A DNA stretch of 61,582 nucleotides, taken from JACTOJ01 sp032335695 (lineage in GTDB: Bacteria > Bacillota > Clostridia > Clostridiales > Clostridiaceae). Made by a program: the position numbers and the translations under genes. Where the stretch lies: positions 1-61,582 of the forward strand of contig NZ_JACTOJ010000025.1 in NCBI RefSeq assembly GCF_032335695.1, read 5' to 3'. Of the stretch, positions 45,042 to 54,987 are shown piece by piece. Position 1 is the stretch's first letter. Each line of letters begins with the position of its first letter. The notes under the pieces were generated by a model. It was not told the DNA's origin. It saw nothing but the letters and a program-made list of their open reading frames with translations, and searched no databases.

Positions 45042-45338
45042 GGTTCTGTTTTAAATCAGTGTTGATTTTTACACTGATTTAAAACTTCCTTCAGTTCGGG
45101 AGGCTATGTTTTAAAATGTTGATATTATCGTTTGAGTTCTAGGAACTCTTAGGGATTGCGACTTATAATTGGCGTAATTTTGCCCAGGACGGGCAAAGCA
45201 ATTTTAGCGCCACGGAGGGCGCATTAAAATTGGTAGTCAATTATAACAAAGCAGCCCTTAGAGTTCATCCCATGGGTTCTGAAAGAAACCATGCCATTAC
45301 GAAAAATGCCTTTATCAACATTCTTTTAAAACATAGCC
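45042..45338. repeat. Structured repeat, copy B (MITE-like or noncoding RNA)
   Basis: A 297-bp relative of copy A with the same fold. Outer hairpin 45048-45062 with 45071-45085, a terminal stem starting GGCTATGTTTTAAAA and ending TTTTAAAACATAGCC, an 11-bp stem 45163-45173 with 45236-45246 (one G-U), and hairpins 45179-45197 (loop AGGAC) and 45200-45231 (loop ACGGAG). It has an extra hairpin near 45272-45294 (CATGG..GAAA..CCATG) absent from copy A. It occupies most of the 559-bp gap before the subtilase gene; the rest is the upstream terminator and the subtilase leader. Confidence 0.75.
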
Positions 45339-45393
45339 AAACCTTAAAGTATACAATTTCTCAAATACTTATTTTTATTGAGGGGTGATATAC

Positions 45394-48300
45394 TTGCGTA
45401 AATTAAGAAAAGAGATTACAGCCTTGGCGCTGATGCTTTGCACATTATTTACTATATTTAATGGCTTTCCCGTAAAAGCTGTCAGCGCCTCTACTCTTGG
45501 CGAACAAAAACTTAAGCAAATAGCCTTAAGTAAGCTAGTAGAAAGCACTAATGAAAATTTTAAAGAAACCGCTGCAAAAACTAAAGATGTTTATCGTAAT
45601 GCGGGCAACGCCTCCGAAGGAGATGGTTTATCCAAAGAAAAGACTTCAAATTCAAAAGAGACTATCAGATTGATTGTAGAACTAGATGGTCAACCGGCCT
45701 CAGAAAAGATTAAGCCAGACAATAATAAATCTCAGCGAAAGGCTGCTGTTAATGATGTTAAGGCTTCACAAAAATCAATCATTGAAGCTGCTCAAATCAT
45801 AACTGGAAATAAAGTCACTAAAAATTATGGTTATCTGGTTAATGGCTTTAGCATTAATGGAAAAAGAGACGACATTGATAAGATACGGAACTTAAGTGGT
45901 GTAAAAGCAGTAACAGAAGCAAAAAAATATTATCCAGACATGAAATTTGCAAAAGAACTTACTCAAGCCTACAGCACTTGGCAAGATCTAGGCTTTAAGG
46001 GTGAAGGCATGGTAGTTTCTATAATTGATACTGGAATAGACTATAATCATAAGGATATGAAACTAACAAACCCAGAGAAAGCTAAAATCAAGCCAGAAGA
46101 TGTAAAGGATCTTGGAAAATACTTTACAGCTAAGGTTCCCTATGGTTATAATTTTGCAGATTGTAATACAGATATATTAGATACAAATCCTGGCACTGAA
46201 ATGCATGGCATGCATGTTGCTGGAATAGTTGCGGCAAATGGTAATTCAAAGGATATAGACTCCTTTAATGCTGTACAAGGTGTAGCTCCAGAAGCACAGC
46301 TTCTTGCTATGAAGGTTTTCACTAATAACAGTCAAACAAATTTAGCCTTTAGTGACGATATAATAGCTGCTATAGAAGAATCAGTAATAATGGGTGCAGA
46401 TGTTATAAACATGAGTCTTGGCAGTGATGCTGGTTTTACGGACGAAAACGACCCAGAACAAAAGGCTATTAAAAAGGCTGTAGATAATGGAGTTGCTGTG
46501 GTGGTAGCTGGAGGTAACAGCAGCATGTCCTCCAACGCTAACCCTCCTAATCCTAAATATACAAAAATAAGAAATAGATTAGGTACTATAGATAATGGAA
46601 CCATAGGAAGTCCTGCTACCTCACCAGATGCTATAACCGTGGGTTCCTATGATAATAGTTACAGACCTTGGCGAGCTTTAGAATATACCTATGATGGTTC
46701 TCAAAGCAACCCGTTAATTCCCTATACTTTTTTATGGAAGGACTTTAAGGATACGCTTAAGGATGAAAAGGGTTATGAAGTGGTAGACTGTGGTGACGGT
46801 AAATCCAACCTAGATCCTGCAAAGCTATCCGGGAAAGTAGCCTTAATAAAATATCCTGAGGATGAAATATATGAGCCTTATGGTGAGGTTAGAAATGTTG
46901 GAGTTAAAGAAGCTGAGGCTGCCAAGGCGGCAGGTGCTGTGGGTGTTTTATTCTATAAGCCTGGAGACGAAACAGTCGAAGCAGAATTAGGTTATACCAT
47001 ACCTTTTGATATGCTTTGCGGCGTAATTCCTTCTTCTTCAGCAGAAACCTTAAAAAATTTAATAGGCAAAAATTTAAAAATCACTTTTAAGGGAGAACTA
47101 AAGGAAGCCTTAAACAGCACTGCAAATGAGATGTCTGAGTTTTCCTCTTGGGGTCCTACTCCAGAATTTGGCTTCAAGCCTGAAATTACTGCACCTGGTG
47201 GTTCTATATATTCCACTGTAAATAATAACGCCTATACCATTATGTCTGGAACCTCCATGGCAACTCCAAATGTTTCTGGTGGAGAAGCCTTAATATTAGA
47301 AGGCTTAAAAGCTAAAAATTCTTCTCTAAAAGGAAGAGACTTGGTAGAATTTATAAAGACCTCATCAATAAACACTGCAAAAGTAGAAATGGACAAATAT
47401 AAGCCTACTGTTCCCTATTCGCCAAGAAGACAGGGCTCAGGAATGCTTCAAATAAAGGATGCAATAAACAATTCTGTGGCGATAACAGACCTTAATGGAA
47501 ATGCAGCTATAGCTTTAAAAAACATAGATAAAAGCACTAGCTTCGAATTAAAGCTAAAAAATTATGGAAATTCAGAGGCTTCCTATAATCTAGGTGATGC
47601 TTCAATACTTACTGAAGAAAGTGATGCTGTAACACAGGATGTTCACGAAAAAAATATAGACGGAGCCAAAATGAGCTTTAGCAGAAATACTATAACGGTC
47701 CATGCCGGCGGAGAGGTTAAAGTTAAGATAACTATTTCTTTACCCAATAGCCTTAAAAAGCAAAATTATGTAGAAGGCTTTATACAATTTAACTCTAAGG
47801 ATAGCCAAAAACCTTCTCTGCACGTTCCCTACATTGCATTTTATGGAGACTGGGACAGCATAGCAGCCTTTGATAAGCCTGCTTGGGACAAGGACTCTAA
47901 GCTTTCAGACTTTTGGTCAAAATATGTTTCCTACTATGACAGCATGGAAAGAGGCCATGAAGTAAAGGATGCTTTAAATGAAGGCACCACTCTAGGTTAT
48001 ATAGACAGCAATGGACGATTTACCTCTGGAGGCACCTACAATTACACTGCCTATGGAGAACAATATAATATAAATCCAGATGACATAGCCTTTTCTCCTA
48101 ATGATGATGGATATATAGATGCAATACTTCCAAGGCTTTATATGTTCAGAAATGCAAAGCAAATAACCACTGAAGTGCTAGATGAAAATAAAAGAGTAAT
48201 ACAAACCACTTCCATAGATAGCTCCATTAAGAAAGACTTACTTTATAACGAACTTCATTGGGGCTTTGGTACTGTATTAAAAGCTGCTGCTTGGAATGGA

Positions 48301-49761
48301 AAGCTTTATGATAAGGCTACAGGAGAGTATAAACTGGCTCCAGAGGGAAAATACTATATGAAGCTTTCAGTAATACCAGCTTCTGGCGGAAAGGCTCAAG
48401 AAATAACCATGCCCTTTAAGCTTGATTTAACCAAGCCTACTATACAAATAATTTCTGAAAATAAAGCAGCTGACGGAAATTATATATTAAAATGGAAGGC
48501 AGAAGACAATCTTTCAGGAATAAATAACGATAATACCCAAATAGCTGTTAATGGACAAGCTATTAGAGGAGAAAAAATTAATAGTGAAGGAAATGGAATT
48601 TACAGCACAGAGGTAAATTTAATAGATAACTCTAAAAACACCTTAGAGCTCTTATGCTTTGATGGGGCTGGAAACAGTGCTTATGCTACTTCCATCGTAC
48701 CAATTGGAAAAGTAAAGCCTCTTTCAATAAATAATATAACAGATGGCATGTGGTACAACCAAAATAACTTAACCATAGCTGGTAGTACCTCTGAAGATGT
48801 AGCAGCCTTAACAATCAATGGTGCTAAATTGAAGCCAGATGAAGCTGGAACCTTTAGCTATACACTTCAATTGACTCAAGGTAAAAATGTAATAGATTTT
48901 ACTGCTGAAGGCAAAACTGGCAATATATTAAGCAAGGAAAGCTATACAGTTTACTGCGACTCAATTGCTCCTGTTATTATCGTTTCCTCTGTAACTAAAA
49001 ATGCTACGGGAATCAATATTAAGGGAACAGTAAAAGAAGATAACCTTCGTTCCTTTACTATAAACTCTGAGGAAGTACCTGTAGCTAAGGATGGTTCCTT
49101 TGACTATGATACAAAGCTGAGTGATGAATTTTTCCTAAAAGCTTCAGACCCTTGCAATTCAACTTCTGCGATCCTTTACATCAACAGCAGCGAAGATTCT
49201 GATTATGGTGTCAGCTTTAATAATTTAACTTCCTTAATGACTATTTCTAAAGCCGATACAGATAATGATATTTACACCATTAACGGCATTGCTTATAGAA
49301 AAGATGAAATTCTAAAAATTAATGATAATGTAGTTCCTATAAAGGATGACTCAAGCTTTACCTATAAGCTGAAGCTTCAGCAAGGTGAAAATAAAGTAAA
49401 AGTAGAATTATCAGATAGCTCTGGCAATGAAATATATAACTACTCCTATGTAGTTTTCTATAATTCTATAATGCCGGATATAAAGCTTATTAAACCCTAT
49501 ATAAAAGATGATAAAGTTTATACCACAAACGGCAAAATAACCCTTAAGGGTGAACTCACTAATACCTCTGGAAGCTATAAACTGTTCATTGACGGAAATT
49601 GTATATTGAATAAATCAGATGATGCAGTGGGCAGCAATAACTTTGAATATACAGTTAAGGTAAAACAGGGGGATATTATAACTATTCGAGTAGAAGATTC
49701 TCAAGGTAATGTGGTAGAGAAAAAGCTTCAGGCAGTTATAGGTAAAACTCCAAAGAATTAA
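45394..49761 (+). CDS. Very large secreted subtilisin-like serine protease (S8, lactocepin-like)
   Basis: The 1455-aa preproprotein has a signal peptide (ITALALMLCTLFTIFNGFPV), an inhibitor I9-type propeptide (residues 90-180) and an S8 domain with catalytic Asp in SIIDTGIDYNH (near 212), His in EMHGMHVAGI (near 271) and Ser in SGTSMATPN (near 619). A PA domain is inserted before the Ser. It is followed by a fibronectin-like domain and several C-terminal beta-sandwich repeats (from near 1020, for example NGAKLKPDEAGTFSYTLQL). No sortase or S-layer anchor is seen at the end (VIGKTPKN). TTG at 45394, 6 bases after AGGGGTG, is preferred over the GTG inside that site. Likely role: extracellular protein breakdown. 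Confidence 0.93.
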   Translation: MRKLRKEITALALMLCTLFTIFNGFPVKAVSASTLGEQKLKQIALSKLVESTNENFKETAAKTKDVYRNAGNASEGDGLSKEKTSNSKETIRLIVELDGQPASEKIKPDNNKSQRKAAVNDVKASQKSIIEAAQIITGNKVTKNYGYLVNGFSINGKRDDIDKIRNLSGVKAVTEAKKYYPDMKFAKELTQAYSTWQDLGFKGEGMVVSIIDTGIDYNHKDMKLTNPEKAKIKPEDVKDLGKYFTAKVPYGYNFADCNTDILDTNPGTEMHGMHVAGIVAANGNSKDIDSFNAVQGVAPEAQLLAMKVFTNNSQTNLAFSDDIIAAIEESVIMGADVINMSLGSDAGFTDENDPEQKAIKKAVDNGVAVVVAGGNSSMSSNANPPNPKYTKIRNRLGTIDNGTIGSPATSPDAITVGSYDNSYRPWRALEYTYDGSQSNPLIPYTFLWKDFKDTLKDEKGYEVVDCGDGKSNLDPAKLSGKVALIKYPEDEIYEPYGEVRNVGVKEAEAAKAAGAVGVLFYKPGDETVEAELGYTIPFDMLCGVIPSSSAETLKNLIGKNLKITFKGELKEALNSTANEMSEFSSWGPTPEFGFKPEITAPGGSIYSTVNNNAYTIMSGTSMATPNVSGGEALILEGLKAKNSSLKGRDLVEFIKTSSINTAKVEMDKYKPTVPYSPRRQGSGMLQIKDAINNSVAITDLNGNAAIALKNIDKSTSFELKLKNYGNSEASYNLGDASILTEESDAVTQDVHEKNIDGAKMSFSRNTITVHAGGEVKVKITISLPNSLKKQNYVEGFIQFNSKDSQKPSLHVPYIAFYGDWDSIAAFDKPAWDKDSKLSDFWSKYVSYYDSMERGHEVKDALNEGTTLGYIDSNGRFTSGGTYNYTAYGEQYNINPDDIAFSPNDDGYIDAILPRLYMFRNAKQITTEVLDENKRVIQTTSIDSSIKKDLLYNELHWGFGTVLKAAAWNGKLYDKATGEYKLAPEGKYYMKLSVIPASGGKAQEITMPFKLDLTKPTIQIISENKAADGNYILKWKAEDNLSGINNDNTQIAVNGQAIRGEKINSEGNGIYSTEVNLIDNSKNTLELLCFDGAGNSAYATSIVPIGKVKPLSINNITDGMWYNQNNLTIAGSTSEDVAALTINGAKLKPDEAGTFSYTLQLTQGKNVIDFTAEGKTGNILSKESYTVYCDSIAPVIIVSSVTKNATGINIKGTVKEDNLRSFTINSEEVPVAKDGSFDYDTKLSDEFFLKASDPCNSTSAILYINSSEDSDYGVSFNNLTSLMTISKADTDNDIYTINGIAYRKDEILKINDNVVPIKDDSSFTYKLKLQQGENKVKVELSDSSGNEIYNYSYVVFYNSIMPDIKLIKPYIKDDKVYTTNGKITLKGELTNTSGSYKLFIDGNCILNKSDDAVGSNNFEYTVKVKQGDIITIRVEDSQGNVVEKKLQAVIGKTPKN

Positions 49762-49770
49762 TATTTCTCA

Positions 49771-49806
49771 AAGAAAGCTGGTAAAGTTTCCAGCTTTCTT
49801 TTTTTA
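49771..49806 (+). terminator. Terminator of the subtilase gene
   Basis: AAGAAAGCTGG and CCAGCTTTCTT form a perfect stem around an 8-base loop, followed by TTTTTTT. It lies 10 bases past the stop codon. Confidence 0.92.
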
Positions 49807-49976
49807 TAACCTTGAAGCAGAGGAAAATTCAATAAATAGCAGCAATAATTAGTGGAATCTTAACAAAATAGTTGATGAAAATTATCGGAATTTATGTTAT
49901 ACTAACACAGATTATATATGTTACGGACATAATATTTGTATATGTACCTTAACTTTATTGAAAGGATGATTTATTA

Positions 49977-51560
49977 GTGATTACTGTAACCAATGTTGGC
50001 TTAAGATATGGTGCAAGAAAACTTTTTGAAGACGTAAATTTAAAGTTTACACCTGGAAACTGCTATGGTGTAATAGGTGCTAACGGAGCCGGAAAAAGTA
50101 CCTTCTTAAAAATATTATCTGGAGAGATTGAACCAAACACCGGAGAGATTAACATAGCTTCTGGCGTGAGACTTTCCGTACTTAAGCAGGACCACTTCCA
50201 ATATGATGAATACAGAGTTATAGAAACTGTTATCATGGGAAACGAGCGTCTATATGAAATCATGAAAGAAAAAGATGAAATATATGCAAAGCCTGACTTC
50301 ACAGATGAGGACGGAATAAGAGCTTCTGAGCTTGAAGGTGAATTTGCAGACTTAAACGGCTGGGAAGCAGAATCTGAAGCTTCTTCAGTGCTTCAGGGGC
50401 TTGGAATAGGCACAGAGCTTCATGAAAAAAACATGTCAGAACTTATTGAAGCTGAAAAGGTTAAGGTGCTTTTAGCTCAAGCTTTATTTGGAAAACCAGG
50501 AGTGCTTATCCTTGACGAGCCTACCAACGGTCTTGATATAAAATCTATAAACTGGCTTGAAGAATTCCTTATAAATTTTGAAGGAACAGTTATAGTTGTA
50601 TCCCATGACAGACACTTCTTAAACAAAGTTTGTACTCATATGGCTGATGTAGACTTCGGAAAAATAAAGCTTTATGTAGGAAACTATGACTTTTGGTATG
50701 AATCCAGCCAATTAGCCCTTGCTATGGCAAAGGATCAGAACAAGAAGAAGGAAGAGAAGATAAAAGAGCTTCAGGAATTCATAGCTCGTTTCAGTGCCAA
50801 TGCTTCAAAATCCAAGCAGGCTACTTCTCGTAAGAAGCTTCTTGACAAGATAAATGTTGAGGATATAGAGCCTTCCAGCAGAAGATATCCTTTCGTTGGT
50901 TTTAAGCCTGAAAGAGAAGTTGGAAATGATATTTTAAGAGTGGATGGCTTAACTAAGACTATCGATGGGGAAAAAATATTAAATAATGTAAGCTTCACTG
51001 TATCCAAGGGAGATAAGATTGCTTTTCTTGGTAATGATATAGCTAAGACTACTTTATTTAAGATTCTTACTGGAGAAATGGAACCAGACAGCGGAGAATA
51101 TAAATGGGGAATAACCATCACTAATGCTTACTTCCCTGCTGATAACAGCGAATTCTTCAATGATGTAGATTTAAGCCTAGTAGATTGGCTTAGACAGTTC
51201 TCTGAAGAAAAATCTGAAAGCTACTTAAGAGGCTTCCTTGGAAGAATGTTATTCTCCGGTGAAGAAGCTCTAAAGCAGGCTAAGGTTTTATCTGGAGGAG
51301 AAAAGGTTAGATGTATGCTTTCAAAAATGATGCTTAGCTCAGCTAACGTACTTATTTTAGATCAGCCTACAAACCATCTTGATCTTGAATCTATAACTGC
51401 TTTAAATAACGGACTTAGAGATTACAAGAGCATAATACTATTTGCTTCCCACGACCATCAGTTTGTGGATACAATAGCTAATAGAATAATAGAAATTACT
51501 GAAGATGGCGTTGTAGATAAGCTTATGACCTACGATGAATATCTTGAGTGGAGAAACTAG
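49977..51560 (+). CDS. ABC-F family ATPase (ribosome-associated, YbiT-like)
   Basis: The 527-aa protein has two ATPase domains and no membrane segments. The first has Walker A GANGAGKSTFLK, a degenerate signature (LIEAEKVKVLLA) and LILDEPTNGLD. The second has an unusual Walker A, GNDIAKTTLFK, a normal signature LSGGEKVRCML and LILDQPTNHLD. The linker (residues 245-300) is Lys-rich, as in ABC-F proteins that act at the ribosomal E site, some giving antibiotic resistance. It starts with GTG after AAAGGATG. Which antibiotic or stress, if any, cannot be inferred. Confidence 0.9.
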   Translation: MITVTNVGLRYGARKLFEDVNLKFTPGNCYGVIGANGAGKSTFLKILSGEIEPNTGEINIASGVRLSVLKQDHFQYDEYRVIETVIMGNERLYEIMKEKDEIYAKPDFTDEDGIRASELEGEFADLNGWEAESEASSVLQGLGIGTELHEKNMSELIEAEKVKVLLAQALFGKPGVLILDEPTNGLDIKSINWLEEFLINFEGTVIVVSHDRHFLNKVCTHMADVDFGKIKLYVGNYDFWYESSQLALAMAKDQNKKKEEKIKELQEFIARFSANASKSKQATSRKKLLDKINVEDIEPSSRRYPFVGFKPEREVGNDILRVDGLTKTIDGEKILNNVSFTVSKGDKIAFLGNDIAKTTLFKILTGEMEPDSGEYKWGITITNAYFPADNSEFFNDVDLSLVDWLRQFSEEKSESYLRGFLGRMLFSGEEALKQAKVLSGGEKVRCMLSKMMLSSANVLILDQPTNHLDLESITALNNGLRDYKSIILFASHDHQFVDTIANRIIEITEDGVVDKLMTYDEYLEWRN

Positions 51561-51646
51561 ATAAAACTTGTGATAAAATTTCAATTCCCAATTTACAAAT
51601 TTCAAGTAAGAAGTAATAGTTAAAAATTAATAGTTATTGCGTCAAT

Positions 51647-51678
51647 AAAAAACTTTCCTATGCCTAGGAAAGTTTTTT
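51647..51678 (+). terminator. Terminator of the ABC-F gene
   Basis: AAAAAACTTTCCTA and TAGGAAAGTTTTTT pair perfectly (14 bp) around TGCC. A possible -10 for aspA (CTATAATAA) follows directly. Confidence 0.9.
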
Positions 51679-51763
51679 GGCTATAATAAAGATGTGTACA
51701 AATTACATGTTGTAAAGTAACTTGTAGGTTTTTAATTTGTTATTAGCTTAAGGAGGTTTTTCC

Positions 51764-53161
51764 TTGAAATATAGAATTGAAAAGGATGCTCTAGGAGAAA
51801 TGAGCATTGAAGAAGATAAATATTATGGTATTAATACTAAAAGAGCTTTGGGCAATTTTGCTTTAGGAGCTAAATCTGTAAATTTAGCTCTTGTTCATGA
51901 AATAGCTCTTATTAAAAAGGCTGCCGCTAAAGTCAATCTCACCTTAAAAAGCCTTTCATCTGACATTGCAGGAGCTATAATAAAAGCCAGTGAAGAGGTT
52001 ATTGAAGGAAAATTTGATGATGAATTTACTGTAAGTGCTCTTCAAGGCGGAGCAGGTACCTCTACTAATATGAACGTGAATGAAGTTATAGCTAACAGAG
52101 CTATAGAGCTTCTGGGGGGCAAAAAAGGTGATTACAGTTTAGTGCACCCTCTTAATCACGTCAATATGTGTCAATCCACCAATGATGTGTACCCTACAGC
52201 TGTGAGAATAGCTTCCATAAGGCTTCTAAGAAAGCTAAGTTCTTCTCTTGCTGAACTTCAGGAAGAGCTTCAAAGAAAAGAAAATGAGTTTAGTGATATA
52301 ATAAAATTAGGCAGAACAGAGCTTATGGACGCTCTCCCAATGTTAGCAGGGCAAGGTTTTGGTGCATATGCTCAAGCTATTGCAAGGGATCGCTGGAGAG
52401 TTTATAAGGTGGAAGAAAGACTTAGGCAGATAAATATAGGCGGCACTGCTATTGGCACCGGCATGAATGCTCCAATAAAATATATATTTATGATTACAGA
52501 TGAGCTGCAGGCTCTCACAGGGCTTGGTCTTGCTAGAGCTGAATTTCCTATGGATATTACTCAAAATACTGATGTATTTGTTGAAGTATCTGGTCTTTTA
52601 AAAGCTTGTGCAGTTAACCTTATGAAAATATCAAATGATCTAAGACTGCTAGCTTCTGGTCCAAGAGGGGGCCTTAGCGAATTATCTCTTCCAGAGGTTC
52701 AAGCAGGCTCCAGCATAATGCCTGGAAAGGTTAATCCTGTGATCTGCGAAATGGTAGCTCAGGTTTCCATGAAAGTTATATCCAATGACTATGCCATAAC
52801 TCTTGCCAGCTCTTCAGGGCAGCTGGAGCTTAATGCTTTTCTGCCTCTGATTGCGGAAAGCCTTTTGGAATCCTTGGAGCTGCTTACTGATACCTGCAAT
52901 ATTTTTAGAGAAAAATGCATACAAGGAATAGAAGTAAACAAAGAAGCCTGCATAGAAAATATTGAAAACTCCACTGTTTTAGCTACGGCCTTAACAAATC
53001 ATATTGGTTATGATAAGGCTGCTTATATAGCAAAAAAAGTACTAAAAGAAAATAAGACTGTTAAACAGATAGTGCTGGAAGAGAATATATTATCAAAGGA
53101 AGAAGTAGATAAAATATTAAATATATACGAAATAACCAAACCCGGTATACCAGGCAAATAG
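51764..53161 (+). CDS. aspA: Aspartate ammonia-lyase
   Basis: This 465-aa member of the fumarase/aspartase superfamily interconverts aspartate with fumarate and ammonia. The catalytic signature loop GSSIMPGKVNPVICE is at about residue 318, and the substrate-site stretches GAGTSTNMNVNEV and CQSTNDVYPTA are present. It starts with TTG 8 bases after AAGGAGG. It lies 15 bases before hydF, an arrangement seen in hydrogenase-maturation gene clusters of many clostridia, where the lyase may supply ammonia or fumarate for assembly of the H-cluster dithiomethylamine bridge (inference). Confidence 0.93.
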   Translation: MKYRIEKDALGEMSIEEDKYYGINTKRALGNFALGAKSVNLALVHEIALIKKAAAKVNLTLKSLSSDIAGAIIKASEEVIEGKFDDEFTVSALQGGAGTSTNMNVNEVIANRAIELLGGKKGDYSLVHPLNHVNMCQSTNDVYPTAVRIASIRLLRKLSSSLAELQEELQRKENEFSDIIKLGRTELMDALPMLAGQGFGAYAQAIARDRWRVYKVEERLRQINIGGTAIGTGMNAPIKYIFMITDELQALTGLGLARAEFPMDITQNTDVFVEVSGLLKACAVNLMKISNDLRLLASGPRGGLSELSLPEVQAGSSIMPGKVNPVICEMVAQVSMKVISNDYAITLASSSGQLELNAFLPLIAESLLESLELLTDTCNIFREKCIQGIEVNKEACIENIENSTVLATALTNHIGYDKAAYIAKKVLKENKTVKQIVLEENILSKEEVDKILNIYEITKPGIPGK

Positions 53162-53176
53162 TTTAGGAGTGATAAA

Positions 53177-54406
53177 ATGAGTTTAAATGAAACACCAAGG
53201 GGCTCTAGAGTACATATTGCCCTGTTTGGTAAAAGAAATGCTGGTAAGTCCAGCATAATAAATGCCATAACAAACCAACAGCTTTCCATAGTTTCTGAAG
53301 TAAAAGGAACCACAACAGACCCCGTTTACAAATCTATAGAAATACTTCCTATAGGACCTTGCGTGGTCATCGATACCGCTGGAATAGATGATTTAGGTGC
53401 TCTAGGAGAGCTAAGAGTGAAAAAAACCTTTGAAGTGCTGGATAAAACTGATGTAGCTCTTCTGATAATCGACAGTGAAGCAGGAGTATCAGAGGAGGAT
53501 TTAGCTACCTTTAACAGAATAAAAGAGAAGAAAATCCCCTGCATAGTTGTATTGAATAAATGCGATATTAGAGCTCTTGAAGAAGCAGAATTGCAAAGGC
53601 TAAAAGATACTTTTAAGTCACCTGTAGCTAAAGCTTCAGCCGCTACTAAAGCAGGTATTGATGCCTTGAAAAAAGAAATCATAGCACTTCTTCCTGAGGA
53701 TGAGGATAAATTTAAAATAGTAGGTGACCTTATAAAACCTGGTGACTTTGTAGTGCTGGTTACTCCTATAGATAAAGCTGCTCCTAAGGGAAGACTGATT
53801 CTTCCTCAGCAGCAAACCATAAGAGACATACTTGAAAGTGATGCTATAGCTATAGTTACTAAGGAATTTGAGCTTAAAGAAACCCTAGAAAACTTAGGCA
53901 AAAAACCTAGTCTGGTTATAACGGATTCTCAGGTTTTCCTTAAAGTAGCTGCAGATACCCCTAAGGATATACCTCTTACCTCCTTTTCTATACTTTTTGC
54001 AAGATACAAGGGAGATTTAGTGGAGCTTGTAAAAGGAGCAAAGGCTATAGATAAGCTTAAGGACGGAGATAAGGTACTTATAGCAGAAGGCTGCACTCAT
54101 CATAGACAATCTGATGATATTGCTACTGTAAAAATACCTAGATGGATAAGACAAAAGACAGGAAAGCAGATTGAATTTGAATACAGCTCAGGCGCTACTT
54201 TTACAGAAGACGTTAGAAAGTACGCTCTCATAGTCCACTGCGGAGGATGTATGCTTAATGCTGCTGCCATGAGAAGCAGACTTGAAAGTGCTAAAGAATT
54301 TGATGTTCCTATAGTTAACTATGGTATATTAATAGCCTATGTTCAAGGAATATTAGATAGAGTGTTGGAGCCTTTCCCTCTTGCAAAACTAATTTGGCAG
54401 GAATAA
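53177..54406 (+). CDS. hydF: [FeFe]-hydrogenase H-cluster maturation GTPase HydF
   Basis: The 409-aa protein has an N-terminal GTPase domain: GKRNAGKSSIIN (near residue 14), VKGTTTDP (G2), DTAG (G3) and NKCD (G4). A dimerisation domain follows. The C-terminal Fe-S domain carries C-x-H (GCTHHRQ, near 298) and H-C-x2-C (VHCGGCM, near 350). HydF is the scaffold that carries the diiron subcluster made by HydE and HydG and delivers it to the hydrogenase. hydE and hydG are not in the window. ATG follows TAGGAGTG. It forms an operon with aspA. Confidence 0.96.
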   Translation: MSLNETPRGSRVHIALFGKRNAGKSSIINAITNQQLSIVSEVKGTTTDPVYKSIEILPIGPCVVIDTAGIDDLGALGELRVKKTFEVLDKTDVALLIIDSEAGVSEEDLATFNRIKEKKIPCIVVLNKCDIRALEEAELQRLKDTFKSPVAKASAATKAGIDALKKEIIALLPEDEDKFKIVGDLIKPGDFVVLVTPIDKAAPKGRLILPQQQTIRDILESDAIAIVTKEFELKETLENLGKKPSLVITDSQVFLKVAADTPKDIPLTSFSILFARYKGDLVELVKGAKAIDKLKDGDKVLIAEGCTHHRQSDDIATVKIPRWIRQKTGKQIEFEYSSGATFTEDVRKYALIVHCGGCMLNAAAMRSRLESAKEFDVPIVNYGILIAYVQGILDRVLEPFPLAKLIWQE

Positions 54407-54424
54407 TTAGCTAAGGAGAAATAT

Positions 54425-54955
54425 ATGATATACTTTGAAAATAATAACATTACTATAAGATCCTTAAAGGCTGAGGATATTGTTCCTCTATTTTCTTGCT
54501 CAATAGATAAGGAAATAAACAGATTCGATCCAAGACCATTACCGCAAAACAGTATGGAATTGTTAAAAGAATGTGAGTATTATTGTTCTCTCTTCGATAA
54601 TGAAAAGTTCAATGCTAATATTGAAGATAGAAAATATCTATATTTTATAATTACAGATAAAGAAGATAATTTTATAGGTTTCGTAAATTTCTTCAGCATG
54701 GATAAAACGAAAAAACAAGGTGAAATGGGCATAGCTATATGGGATAAGCGTTATTGGGAAAAAGGTATCGCTTCCTTAGCGGTTAACGCTGCTGTTGAAT
54801 ACATATTTAATACTATAAATTTTAATAGAATATATATAGAAACTGGAGAAGCAAATCTCCCAGCCCTTGGACTTTTTTCAAAGCTAGGTTTTAAAAAGTG
54901 TGATGAAGATATAGACGAGGGTTTCAAATTTATAGTTATGGAGAGGCTGAAATAG
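54425..54955 (+). CDS. GNAT-family N-acetyltransferase (RimJ/RimL-like)
   Basis: The 176-aa protein has the GNAT core: NFIGFVNFF (strand 4), QGEMGIAIWDKRYWEKGIAS (acetyl-CoA loop, near residue 105) and NRIYIETGEANLPALGLFSK (strand 5 and helix). The likely substrates are protein N-termini or small amines; none can be assigned. AAGGAG lies 6 bases before ATG and 18 bases separate it from hydF, so it may be read in the same transcript. Confidence 0.85.
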   Translation: MIYFENNNITIRSLKAEDIVPLFSCSIDKEINRFDPRPLPQNSMELLKECEYYCSLFDNEKFNANIEDRKYLYFIITDKEDNFIGFVNFFSMDKTKKQGEMGIAIWDKRYWEKGIASLAVNAAVEYIFNTINFNRIYIETGEANLPALGLFSKLGFKKCDEDIDEGFKFIVMERLK

Positions 54956-54977
54956 GACGGTACTTGACCGTCCTATT
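54951..54977. terminator. Bidirectional terminator
   Basis: AATAGGACGGT and ACCGTCCTATT pair perfectly around a 5-base loop, with flanking T-runs on the plus side. It overlaps the acetyltransferase stop codon and serves the two convergent transcripts. Confidence 0.88.
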
Positions 54978-54987
54978 TTGTAATTAG

